Shown: positions 1 through 6,341 of the stretch, one piece after another
Layout: every line of letters starts with the position of its first letter
Position numbering within the stretch: the first letter of the stretch is position 1
Origin: Anaerolineales bacterium UBA2029
Lineage (GTDB): Bacteria > Chloroflexota > Anaerolineae > Aggregatilineales > Aggregatilineaceae
Length of the DNA: 12,200 nt
Assembly (NCBI GenBank): GCA_002332795.1
Contig: DDBP01000099.1
Span: 1-12,200 of the forward strand
Direction: 5' to 3'
The notes under the pieces: model-generated
Seen by the model: the letters and a program-made list of their open reading frames with translations, nothing else
Database searches by the model: none
What the model was told of the DNA's origin: nothing
Made by a program: the position numbers and the translations under genes

Positions 1-2251
1 CCCCCCCGCCACGTCCACCGCGGTCACCGCTGCCGCCGCGACTCTGCCCGCCACCGCGCGGACCACCGCCCCGGCTACCGCCGCCGCTGCCGATCTTGCG
101 GTCGGCGGCGCGGGCTTCTTCCAGCGTCCAGCCTTCCAGCACGGCCTGGCGGCTGAGGCGAATCTTGCCGTCGGCGTCAATGTCGGTGATCATGACCATG
201 ATCTCGTCCCCGACGGAGACCTCGTCCTCGATGCGCTGCACATAGTGATCGGTGATCTGACTCACTGGCACCAGGCCGTCCTGCCCCGGCAGAATCTCGA
301 CGAACGCGCCGTAGGATTCCACGCGGGTCACGCGACCGGTGTAGATGCGCCCGACTTCTGGCTCTTCGACCATGGCCAGGATCATGTCGCGGGCGCGCTC
401 GGCGCTCGGCCCGTCCGGGCTGGCGATGAAGACCGTGCCGTCTTCGGCGATGTCAATCTTGGTGTCGGTCTTCTCCTGGATGGAGCGGATAGTCTTGCCG
501 CCGGGGCCGATGACCATGCCGATCTTGTCCACGTCAATCTTCACCGTCAGGATACGCGGCGCATAGGGGCTGAGTTCGGGGCGCGGGGCCGGAATGACCT
601 GGCGCATCACATCCAGGATGTACAGGCGGGCGTCGCGCGCCTGCGCCAGCGCCTGACGCATGATGTCGTCGGTGACGCCGGCGATCTTGATGTCCATCTG
701 CAGCGCGGTGATGCCCTTCTCCGTGCCTGCGACCTTGAAGTCCATGTCGCCCAGGTGATCTTCGATGCCCTGAATGTCGGTGAGCACTGCGTAGCGGTCA
801 CCTTCTTTGATCAGGCCCATAGCGATCCCCGCCACCGGGCGGGTGATGGGCACGCCCGCCGCCATCAGCGCCAGGGTGCTGGCGCACACGCTGGCCATGC
901 TGGTGCTGCCGTTGGACGACATCACCTCGCTAACCACGCGGATGGTGTAGGGGAACTGATCTTCGGGCGGGATCATCGGGCGCAGGGCGGTTTCGGCCAG
1001 CGCGCCGTGCCCAATCTCGCGGCGCTTCGGCCCGCGCAGCAACCAGGTTTCGCCGGTGCTGTAGGGCGGGAAGTTGTAGTGATGCATGAAGCGCTTGGTA
1101 TCTTCCGGGTACAGCCCATCCAGCGGCTGACTGTCGCGCGGGGTGCCCAGGGTGCAGATGCTGAGCACCTGCGTCTGTCCGCGCTTGAACAGGCCGGAGC
1201 CGTGCACGCGCGGGATCACGTCAATCTCGGCGGCCAGCGGGCGGATGGTGGTGTAGTCGCGCCCGTCGGGGCGGATGCCCTCGTCCAGGATGCGACGGCG
1301 CACTTCCTTCTTCAGCGTGGCATCGAGCACGGCGCTGATGTCGGCAGGCGGCGGCACTTCGTCGTCTTCGCTCAGGCGGGCGCTCTCGTACTCGGCCAGC
1401 AGGCGCGTGCGCAACTCTTCGAGCGCTTCGTTGCGCTCGGTGCGCATGGTGTGCGTTTCCAGAATGCGGATGATGTCCTCGGTGACTTTCTGCTCCACCT
1501 CGGCGGCCAGCGCCTCGTCTACCACTGCCGGTTCGTACTCGCGCTTGGGTTTGCCAAGCTGAGCGCGCATCTGCTCCTGCACGGCGATCAGGTCACCCAT
1601 GGCCTCGTGGCCGAAGCGCAGGGCGCGCACCATCGTCTCTTCGTCTACTTCGTTGGCCCCGGCCTCGACCATGATGATGGCGTCTTTGGTGCCCGCCATG
1701 CGCAGGTCGAGCTGACTGTTCTCCATCTCCGGGATGGTGGGGTTGATCACAAACTGCCCGTCAATCAGGCCCACGCGCACCGCGCCGATCGGCCCGTCCC
1801 AGGGCACGTCGGAGATGTGCAGGGCGGCGCTGGCGGCGATGATGGAGAGGATGTCGGCGTGATTCTCCTGGTCGTGACTGAGCGGGGTGACGATCACCTG
1901 CACTTCGTTGCGCAGGTCTTTGGGGAAGAGCGGGCGCAGCGGGCGGTCGGTGACGCGGGCGATGAGGATGCTCGCCTCCGACGGGCGCCCCTCGCGGCGC
2001 ATGAAGCTGCCAGGGATGCGCCCCGCTGCGTAGAGCTTTTCCTCGTAGTCCACGCTCAGCGGGAAGAAGTCCACCCCCTGGCGCGCGGTGGCGCTCATGG
2101 TGGCGGTGGCGAAGACGACAGTATCGCCCAGGCGGACGGTCACTGCGCCGCCGGCCTGTTCGGCCAGCTTGCCGGTTTCGAGAATGATTTCCTTGCCGCC
2201 CACCATCGCCACAAAGCGATGATTGGGGGGCATTCCAACAGTGGTGTTCAT
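1..2251 (-). CDS. pnp: Polynucleotide phosphorylase (PNPase), 3' end cut by window edge
   Basis: Phosphorolytic 3'-5' exoribonuclease that degrades RNA to nucleoside diphosphates in the cytoplasm, usually as a trimer. The frame is open from the ATG at 2251 to the window edge (750 codons). First RNase PH-like core: FMRREGR at residues 83-89 and VTDRPLRPLFP just after. Second core: DHLGDMDFKVAGT, with Asp498, Asp502 and Asp504, corresponding to the catalytic/metal aspartates of the family. PAPRPELSPYAPRI leads into a KH domain with GPGG near residue 581, then an S1 domain at about 617-700. The last 33 residues are almost entirely Gly, Arg and Ser (RGG-like tail), so the stop is probably just outside the window. 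The ATG at 2251 is chosen because GGAGGG lies 5 nt upstream; an in-frame ATG six codons later has no such site. The gene lies downstream of rpsO, the order found in many bacteria, and follows a highly structured leader. Confidence 0.97.
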   Translation of the reverse strand, partial: MNTTVGMPPNHRFVAMVGGKEIILETGKLAEQAGGAVTVRLGDTVVFATATMSATARQGVDFFPLSVDYEEKLYAAGRIPGSFMRREGRPSEASILIARVTDRPLRPLFPKDLRNEVQVIVTPLSHDQENHADILSIIAASAALHISDVPWDGPIGAVRVGLIDGQFVINPTIPEMENSQLDLRMAGTKDAIIMVEAGANEVDEETMVRALRFGHEAMGDLIAVQEQMRAQLGKPKREYEPAVVDEALAAEVEQKVTEDIIRILETHTMRTERNEALEELRTRLLAEYESARLSEDDEVPPPADISAVLDATLKKEVRRRILDEGIRPDGRDYTTIRPLAAEIDVIPRVHGSGLFKRGQTQVLSICTLGTPRDSQPLDGLYPEDTKRFMHHYNFPPYSTGETWLLRGPKRREIGHGALAETALRPMIPPEDQFPYTIRVVSEVMSSNGSTSMASVCASTLALMAAGVPITRPVAGIAMGLIKEGDRYAVLTDIQGIEDHLGDMDFKVAGTEKGITALQMDIKIAGVTDDIMRQALAQARDARLYILDVMRQVIPAPRPELSPYAPRILTVKIDVDKIGMVIGPGGKTIRSIQEKTDTKIDIAEDGTVFIASPDGPSAERARDMILAMVEEPEVGRIYTGRVTRVESYGAFVEILPGQDGLVPVSQITDHYVQRIEDEVSVGDEIMVMITDIDADGKIRLSRQAVLEGWTLEEARAADRKIGSGGGSRGGGPRGGGQSRGGSGDRGGRGGG

Positions 2252-2253
2252 AG

Positions 2254-2282
2254 GTTCCCTCCGGAACGATAAGGCCCGGAGG
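2254..2282 (-). promoter_or_regulatory. pnp ribosome-binding site with facing anti-SD segment
   Basis: In the mRNA sense the segment CCUCCGG (2282-2276) is followed by 11 nt and then CCGGAGG (2264-2258), which contains the pnp Shine-Dalgarno sequence. The 7 base pairs are perfect and would bury the ribosome-binding site. A smaller alternative hairpin, GUUCC-GGAG-GGAAC (2267-2254), would instead present GGAG in a tetraloop. The same CCUCCGG is the 3' arm of the long hairpin at 2274-2370, so the pairings compete. The complementarities are read directly from sequence; a regulatory role is inference. Confidence 0.6.
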
Positions 2283-2370
2283 TCAGGGACTGGAACCTGG
2301 TGTCAAGCGCGCGACGCGCCATCTCCTGGCGTCGGCTTGACCGCATGTTCCAATTCCTGCCCCTCCGGGC
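2274..2370 (-). promoter_or_regulatory. Long imperfect hairpin in the pnp leader
   Basis: A 97-nt imperfect palindrome. Plus-strand arms: GCCCGGAGG (2274-2282) with CCTCCGGGC (2362-2370); CAGG (2284-2287) with CCTG (2356-2359); TGGAAC (2291-2296) with GTTCCA (2347-2352); GTCAAGC (2302-2308) with GCTTGAC (2335-2341); CGACGC (2312-2317) with GCGTCG (2329-2334). Together this is more than 30 base pairs separated by small bulges and internal loops. In the transcript the base of the stem ends 22 nt before the pnp start codon. A long duplex in this place is reminiscent of the RNase III-processed leader of E. coli pnp. There is no U-tract, so it does not look like an intrinsic terminator. Confidence 0.75.
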
Positions 2371-2388
2371 GTTTGCGATCAACCAGAT

Positions 2389-2442
2389 TGGCTGGAACAG
2401 GGGAGCACAGACTTGCCCATACTCCCTGGCTCCTCCAGCCAG
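2389..2442 (-). promoter_or_regulatory. Upstream part of the rpsO-pnp spacer: alternative small hairpins
   Basis: Two mutually exclusive pairings share one strand. CTGGCT (2426-2431) pairs with AGCCAG (2437-2442) around a 5-nt loop. Alternatively TGGCTGGA (2389-2396) pairs with TCCAGCCA (2434-2441), 8 perfect base pairs. GTCTC (2463-2467) and GAGAC (2483-2487) form a further weak stem nearer rpsO. None is followed by a U-run, so there is no visible intrinsic terminator between rpsO and pnp and read-through is expected. No convincing separate pnp promoter was seen. Confidence 0.4.
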
Positions 2443-2516
2443 AGCCATTCTTTATCCATACCGTCTCAGGATACGGAGCGCGGAGACTACGCCCCACGCT
2501 CCCGGCGATCCCACTC

Positions 2517-2786
2517 CTAGCGACGCAACCCCAGCCGCTCGATCAGGGCGCGGTAGGCGTTGGGGTCCTTGCGGCTGAGGTAGCGCAGATGGCGGCGACG
2601 CTGCCCCACCAGTTTGAGCAACCCCCGGCGGCTGTGCTCGTCGTGCTTATGCACTTTGAGATGCTCGGTAAGCTGATCAATGCGGCGGGTGAGGATGGCA
2701 ATCTGTACCTCAGGCGAACCGGTGTCGGACTCATGCCGACCGAAGCTTTGGAAGATTTCTTCCTTTTGCTGCTTGCTGATAGACAT
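2517..2786 (-). CDS. rpsO: 30S ribosomal protein S15
   Basis: Small-subunit ribosomal protein that binds 16S rRNA early in platform assembly. The 89-aa length is typical. It shows the family signature: HESDTGSPEVQIAILTRRI near residues 18-36, then HKHDEHSRRGLLKLVGQRR and the RYL segment, with the usual basic C-terminus (LGLRR). The ATG at 2786 is preceded by GAGGA at a 9-nt distance. It is the first gene of the rpsO-pnp unit and lies behind a good promoter. S15 represses its own mRNA in several bacteria through structurally unrelated leaders. The roughly 80-nt leader here contains competing ACCGG/CCGGT pairings that might serve this role, which is inference only. Confidence 0.98.
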   Translation of the reverse strand: MSISKQQKEEIFQSFGRHESDTGSPEVQIAILTRRIDQLTEHLKVHKHDEHSRRGLLKLVGQRRRHLRYLSRKDPNAYRALIERLGLRR

Positions 2787-2874
2787 TGCGTGGCGTCCTC
2801 GTCACAAGGGTGTCACCGGGCGAACCGGACGTTGGCCCGCCGGTCAGAACGATACGGGATTGCTTACCCGCCGC

Positions 2875-2903
2875 ATTATACCATTGGCCAGAGGGCTTGG
2901 GAA
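2875..2903 (-). promoter_or_regulatory. sigma70-type promoter of rpsO-pnp
   Basis: On the minus strand, TTCCCA (2903-2898, 4 of 6 to the -35 consensus), a 17-nt spacer, then a perfect TATAAT (2880-2875). It is preceded by TGG, giving an extended -10 (TGnTATAAT). Transcription would start near 2868, leaving a leader of about 80 nt before rpsO. This is the best -10 box in the window and sits at the expected distance from a highly expressed gene. Confidence 0.8.
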
Positions 2904-2917
2904 GTCTCAATTAGAGA

Positions 2918-2952
2918 GGGAGTGGGGAATAGGGAGTAGGGAGTGGAGAACG
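2918..2952. repeat. Heptad tandem repeat, left arm of inverted pair
   Basis: Four to five consecutive 7-nt units on the plus strand: GGGAGTG, GGGAATA, GGGAGTA, GGGAGTG, then a degenerate GAGAACG. The 16-nt string GGGAGTAGGGAGTGGA (2932-2947) recurs in inverted orientation at 3866-3851. The array lies between the rpsO promoter and the stop codon of the DUF2442 gene. It resembles the short tandemly repeated heptamers (STRR) known from filamentous cyanobacteria in kind, not in exact sequence. Confidence 0.75.
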
Positions 2953-2956
2953 CAGG

Positions 2957-3283
2957 TCAGGGGCGACTTCGCCCGCCCCACTGCCCGGCGTCTGCAGTCC
3001 ACCGCTCGGCCATACGCTTCATCTCGTCTGCGTACTTCGGCCAGTCGTGCAACGTCTGCGGATCGAAATCTGCGCCGTTCGGCCAGACCAGGGTGTGCAC
3101 TTCTGGATCAATCTCCACCTGACGAAACAGCTTCTCATCGCGCAAAGGGCCAAACAGTGCCCCTGCCAGGACGGGGTAGAAGTCAATGACCTGCTCCGTC
3201 CCGTCATCGAAACGGATACGCAGCGTGTACGGGCGTACGATCTCAAAGTCGATCACCCGATAGATGGGATGCGTGCACTTCAC
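2957..3283 (-). CDS. DUF2442 family protein
   Basis: 108 aa with the features of DUF2442: a start region ending in PYTLRIRFDDGTEQVIDFYPVL (two beta strands around an FDDG turn), then GPLRDEKLFRQVEID and the signature TLVWPNGADFDPQTLHDW at about residues 64-81. The family is small and soluble and is often encoded beside toxin-antitoxin genes; its biochemical role is not settled. The start is a GTG whose last bases overlap the TGA of the preceding MazF-like gene (GTGA, 4-nt overlap), implying translational coupling. The C-terminal 25 residues beyond the domain are basic and Gly-rich and may be recent extension. It is probably the third gene of the toxin-antitoxin-like cassette. Base composition is less GC-rich than in the flanking housekeeping genes. 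Confidence 0.85.
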   Translation of the reverse strand: MKCTHPIYRVIDFEIVRPYTLRIRFDDGTEQVIDFYPVLAGALFGPLRDEKLFRQVEIDPEVHTLVWPNGADFDPQTLHDWPKYADEMKRMAERWTADAGQWGGRSRP

Positions 3284-3639
3284 ACCTGTTCTAACCCTTC
3301 AAGCAGCCATTCCGCCAGACGCTTCCTGATACGTATCAGCCTTTCGCTAGAAATCTGACCGATAGCGCCTAGAAGAATTTCTCCAGATACTACTGCCAGA
3401 CGTCCAATCCGAACGACGCTGGTAGTTTTCAGGCCGCTTTCGGCAAAGTCACTATCACTTTCCTGGATGATATCGTCGAATCCAGCTAGACCATGGCGAA
3501 TCTGAGAGGAAATCATGCAAATCAGCCAGTCGTCATATGCGCCGGGCAGTCTTGCCAGCAGGAGCGCAGGACGCAGCTTGCCTTGTTCGAGATCAGTCTG
3601 AGGAAAACGGAACAGAACAATCTGCCCGGCCCGTTTCAT
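3280..3639 (-). CDS. PemK/MazF-like toxin family protein
   Basis: 119 aa. The N-terminus, GQIVLFRFPQTDLEQGKLRPALLLARLPG (read in two parts, residues 5-14 and 15-33), is the hallmark of the PemK/MazF fold: a G-[DQ]-I-V strand, then F-P-x-T-D and K-x-R-P-A-[LV]-[VL]-L. WLICMISSQI follows, matching the next strand of the SH3-like barrel, then a C-terminal helix. Many members are mRNA-cleaving endoribonucleases; activity of this copy is inferred. The ATG overlaps the upstream DUF2281 stop by 4 nt (ATGA), and its own TGA overlaps the GTG of the DUF2442 gene. Antitoxin-first order fits a type II module. Confidence 0.85.
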   Translation of the reverse strand: MKRAGQIVLFRFPQTDLEQGKLRPALLLARLPGAYDDWLICMISSQIRHGLAGFDDIIQESDSDFAESGLKTTSVVRIGRLAVVSGEILLGAIGQISSERLIRIRKRLAEWLLEGLEQV

Positions 3640-3848
3640 CCGAAGGTCACTTTCAAATCGGCCAGGGTGTACAGGCTCTCTTCATTTTCCATGCCGCGCA
3701 GGGCGGAGGACAGCGACAGCGTAGACCACTCCCGCTTCTCTTGTTGTTCGGCTTTCATCAGCAAGTACTGGACGAAATCCAACACCTCCTCCTGCAAGGA
3801 ACGAGGAAGCTCCTGTACATACTGCTGAATCTGTTCTTCCAGCGCCAT
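3636..3848 (-). CDS. DUF2281 family protein, probable antitoxin
   Basis: 70 aa. The N-terminal helix (QIQQYVQELPRSLQEEVLDF, then VQYLL) matches the DUF2281 pattern of LP-x-x-x-x-x-E-V-x-D-F-V-x-x-L. The C-terminal half has the sAlRGME...E.lYTLADLKV motif typical of small antitoxins that pair with PemK/MazF or PIN toxins. A longer frame reaches 3893, but the ATG at 3848 is chosen because GGAG sits 6 nt upstream and the extra 15 residues are not family-like. That ribosome-binding site is itself part of the heptad repeat. The gap to the upstream NYN gene is only 10 nt, so the cassette may be co-transcribed with it. Confidence 0.8.
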   Translation of the reverse strand: MALEEQIQQYVQELPRSLQEEVLDFVQYLLMKAEQQEKREWSTLSLSSALRGMENEESLYTLADLKVTFG

Positions 3849-3850
3849 TT

Positions 3851-3866
3851 TCCACTCCCTACTCCC
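3851..3866. repeat. Heptad repeat, right arm of inverted pair
   Basis: The minus strand reads GGGAGTAGGGAGTGGA, identical over 16 nt to plus 2932-2947. The pair brackets the three-gene cassette almost exactly. The arm overlaps the stop codon of the NYN gene (3859-3861) and provides the Shine-Dalgarno sequence of the DUF2281 gene. Confidence 0.75.
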
Positions 3867-5958
3867 CGCTCTCCGCTCTGGCGGGCGGGTCACCGGCGAC
3901 CATGCACACGGTGTGATGCGTGCGGAAGAGGCTGTAGAGGTCAGTCTGGCCGGGCACGGCTTTGAGCACGTTCTCCGCCTGCATGATGGACAGCCACAGG
4001 TCTAGCTCGCGTCCATCCAGGCCGCTGGCCTGGCGAATGGCCTCGCGGCTGAGGGGCAGGCGCTGCTCATAGAGGGCGAGCAAGGCGCGCACGAAGCGAT
4101 TGCGCTCGTCCAGCACGCGCTGTACGATGGGCGATTCCTCCACCAGCGAGATGCCCTTGGTCTTGAACTCGCTCAGGGGGTTATCGTACTCGTTGATGAC
4201 GACCGCGCCCTGTTCCTGCAACTCCTCCACCGCCTGCTGGAACGCCGTGCTGGGGTCGAAGGGGCGCAGGCGACGGTGCAGGCTTCCCAGCGGGCACCAG
4301 GCAAAGCCGCGGAACGACGTGAACTGCTCCACGCTGACGATGATACGGCGGATCATCGCCTCGACCTCGTCGCGGCTGACGCCGATCACCTGCGGGGCGA
4401 GGGCGGGTCCCTCAACCTCGCTGAGCTTGATCACCGGCACCAGGTCTTCGGGATTATGACGGTGCGGCACCAGCTCGCGCACCAGGATACCCTCGCGCAC
4501 CAGCGTATCCACCCATTCGGAACGCCAGGCGTCGGTGGTGTTCAGCCCCGGCCCAGCCAGACCGTGATCCATGCCGATGCCTTTCAGCAGGAAGCCGTAG
4601 TTGACGTATTCCCAGCCGCGCACGTGCAGCGTGTTGGCCACGCGGTGCACAATGCGGTCGCGAATCAGGCGCGTCTTGGCGACCACCTCGCTGTTGGCGT
4701 TGGGCATCACGGTGCCCTGCTCGGTGTCCACCACCAGGATGCCCTGCTTGGCCGCCTGCAGGATCAGGTCTTCGGCGCGTTCGGGGTTGGGCACGGCGTG
4801 CGTTTCCACCAGCCGCCGCACCAGCGTATTGAGGCTGACGCGGTCGGCGGCGCGCTCGGCCAACAGGATATCGAGCTGCAGGATCACGCTCGACCATTGC
4901 GATGGACGGAATTCGGGCGGCTCTTCGCCGGGCGCGTAGGGCGCAGTGTGGGCGGCCATGGCTTCGTTGGCGCGACGCAGGCGGCAGAAGTCCTCGATAT
5001 ATTCGACGCTGAGGGCGGGATTGGATTCCAGCAGGCGGCTGGTGCTGCCGCGCACGCCCCAGACGATCACCTGCTTGTTGCGCGTGCGCACCGCGCTGAA
5101 GACTTCGTTGAAGTCGCGGTCGCCGCTGGCGATGATGAAGACGTCGGCGCTATCGGGGCGGGCGCTGTCGTCGAGCACATCCTTGGCAATGCGCATATCG
5201 GCGCTGTTCTTGCCCGGCAGGCTATAGACGGGGTCAATGTTGGCCCGCGCCAGCCGGCTGGTGACTTCGTCGGAGACTTCGCGGCCCGTGCGGTCAATCA
5301 TGGGGGCCAGGCTGCCGCGCTGTCCCCAGGGGGCGTAGGCGGCCATGTGGATCACCTGGCCGTGCGTCTGCGCCTGGCGGATCATCCCCTCCAGCAGATC
5401 GTCAAGGTTGATGATGTAGCCCTGCTCGCTGAGGCTGATCGAGATGTTCTCGAAGTCAATGTAGAGCGCCACCGTCTTGCTGGGCAGGCCCAGGATGACT
5501 TCCAGCGGCTGGAAGATCACACCAGGCAGGCCGGTAGGCGGCTCGTCGCCCCAGATGCGCAGCCGCGCTCGCTCCGACACCGGCACGCGCTGCACCAGCG
5601 CGGCGATATCCATGCGCGACGACGCGATGATCAGCTCGTCCACGACCTGCTGCTCGAAGGAGAAGTAGTGGGTCAGCAGGGCATCGGCGACCACGCGACG
5701 GTCGGGCACGTTGAACAGATCGTAGCCAGTGTTGGCGAAGACCTGCTGCACGCTGACGCCAGCGCTGCCGCTGGGCCGGCGATAGCGATTCCAGTCGGCC
5801 ACGGCGATCGCCATCAGCTCATCGGGGCTGCCCAGGCCTGCTGCCAGCGACGCCGCGTTGAGCAGCGAGGTGGCGATCGTCTGGATATCGAGCACCAGCC
5901 CACGCGCTTCCAGGCGTTGCAGAAGGTCATCTACGTCTACGATCAGGTACGCTGTCAT
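3859..5958 (-). CDS. NYN-domain (DUF88/LabA-type) putative RNase with duplicated NYN fold
   Basis: 699 aa. A clear NYN (PIN-like nuclease) domain occupies about residues 160-325: VALYIDFENI (Asp168), GKNSADMRIAKD (Asp254 and Asp260) and FIIASGDRDF (Asp280 and Asp282) supply the acidic metal-binding set. Residues 1-130 look like a degenerate copy: LIVDVDDLL, then RVVADALLTHYF and LIIASSRMDI, keeping the strand pattern but losing several acids. The remaining half (about 350-690) is helical and looks like several winged-helix/OST-HTH-like segments, for example QLDILLAERAADRVSLNTL and a final RFVRALLALYEQRLPL... block; this assignment is weaker. The family is thought to act on RNA, and the substrate is unknown. 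The ATG at 5958 is preferred over the adjacent TTG at 5961; AGAGAG lies about 8 nt upstream. The gene has its own promoter and a long leader, and reads toward the toxin-antitoxin-like cassette. Confidence 0.85.
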   Translation of the reverse strand: MTAYLIVDVDDLLQRLEARGLVLDIQTIATSLLNAASLAAGLGSPDELMAIAVADWNRYRRPSGSAGVSVQQVFANTGYDLFNVPDRRVVADALLTHYFSFEQQVVDELIIASSRMDIAALVQRVPVSERARLRIWGDEPPTGLPGVIFQPLEVILGLPSKTVALYIDFENISISLSEQGYIINLDDLLEGMIRQAQTHGQVIHMAAYAPWGQRGSLAPMIDRTGREVSDEVTSRLARANIDPVYSLPGKNSADMRIAKDVLDDSARPDSADVFIIASGDRDFNEVFSAVRTRNKQVIVWGVRGSTSRLLESNPALSVEYIEDFCRLRRANEAMAAHTAPYAPGEEPPEFRPSQWSSVILQLDILLAERAADRVSLNTLVRRLVETHAVPNPERAEDLILQAAKQGILVVDTEQGTVMPNANSEVVAKTRLIRDRIVHRVANTLHVRGWEYVNYGFLLKGIGMDHGLAGPGLNTTDAWRSEWVDTLVREGILVRELVPHRHNPEDLVPVIKLSEVEGPALAPQVIGVSRDEVEAMIRRIIVSVEQFTSFRGFAWCPLGSLHRRLRPFDPSTAFQQAVEELQEQGAVVINEYDNPLSEFKTKGISLVEESPIVQRVLDERNRFVRALLALYEQRLPLSREAIRQASGLDGRELDLWLSIMQAENVLKAVPGQTDLYSLFRTHHTVCMVAGDPPARAESGE

Positions 5959-6341
5959 CAAGCGCTCTCTTACTCTTTACAGGCGAAAACCCCTCAGCTC
6001 GCTTGGGCGGTGCTCAGGGAACGCATCGTCACGGATAATGCCAGGGGTAAGGCGAAGCTCAGGCGAGGTGCCAGCACGCTCTTTTGGGGGGCTGGTAATA
6101 TCTTAATCGCCCATGACGGCAAGCGTTACAAGGTCATTAACCTTTTGCGGAAGACACCGCCTCTTGCATAAGTCTTTACCTGCCGGTCAAAAAACTAAAC
6201 TGCTGGGATCGATCAAGCTCCGTCCACCCTCTGATATCGTCCAATGCTCATTGTATCAGGGCCAGGGCCATGTGCCAAGGGATTTTTCGATTTTTTTCAC
6301 AGCCTGCGCCGGTTTTTTGGTCGCTTTGGACAAATCAGCCT
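5959..6341 (-). other. Gene-free stretch: long leader of the NYN gene, origin unclear
   Basis: About 380 bp between the methyltransferase stop and the NYN start, visibly less GC-rich than the flanks. The part below 6243 would be a roughly 285-nt 5' leader. It contains small stems in the mRNA sense, AAGGU-UAAUG-ACCUU and GCGG-UGUCUU-CCGC, but no large structure or known riboswitch that I recognise. One minus frame (stop just before the NYN ribosome-binding site) encodes 41 codons without a start, including LTPGIIRDDAFPEHRPSEL. One plus frame ending at 6171 reads like a protein C-terminus, LFWGAGNILIAHDGKRYKV plus a few residues. Either could be the remnant of a decayed gene; neither is called as a gene. 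Confidence 0.5.
6250..6298 (-). promoter_or_regulatory. Promoter with A-tract UP-like element for the NYN gene
   Basis: On the minus strand: TTGGCA (6278-6273, 5 of 6), a 17-nt spacer, TACAAT (6255-6250, 5 of 6). Immediately upstream lie two A-tracts spaced about one helical turn apart (AAAAAAATCGAAAAA, 6296-6282), resembling an UP element. The start would be near 6243. The element falls between the methyltransferase and the NYN gene, so the NYN unit is probably transcribed independently. Confidence 0.7.

Noticed and set aside
245..2272. 675-codon open frame on the plus strand
   Set aside because: It is antisense to pnp, with a His/Gly/Ala/Val-rich translation typical of a GC-rich shadow frame; the minus strand encodes an unmistakable PNPase.
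2274..2370. Intrinsic terminator between rpsO and pnp
   Set aside because: The stem is long and bulged and no U-tract follows it in the transcript direction.
2918..2952. CRISPR-like repeat array
   Set aside because: The units are 7 nt, contiguous and without spacers; no cas genes are present.
3849..3893. 15-residue extension of the DUF2281 protein
   Set aside because: It lies in the heptad repeat and over the NYN coding end, and lacks a ribosome-binding site better than the one before 3848.
4276..6171. 631-codon open frame on the plus strand
   Set aside because: Most of it mirrors the NYN gene and has low-complexity shadow composition. Only its last 60 or so codons, beyond the NYN start, look protein-like, and these are reported separately.
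6281..6330. Intrinsic terminator of the methyltransferase gene made from the T/A runs
   Set aside because: No GC-rich stem precedes the runs on the minus strand; the A-tracts fit better as an upstream promoter element.
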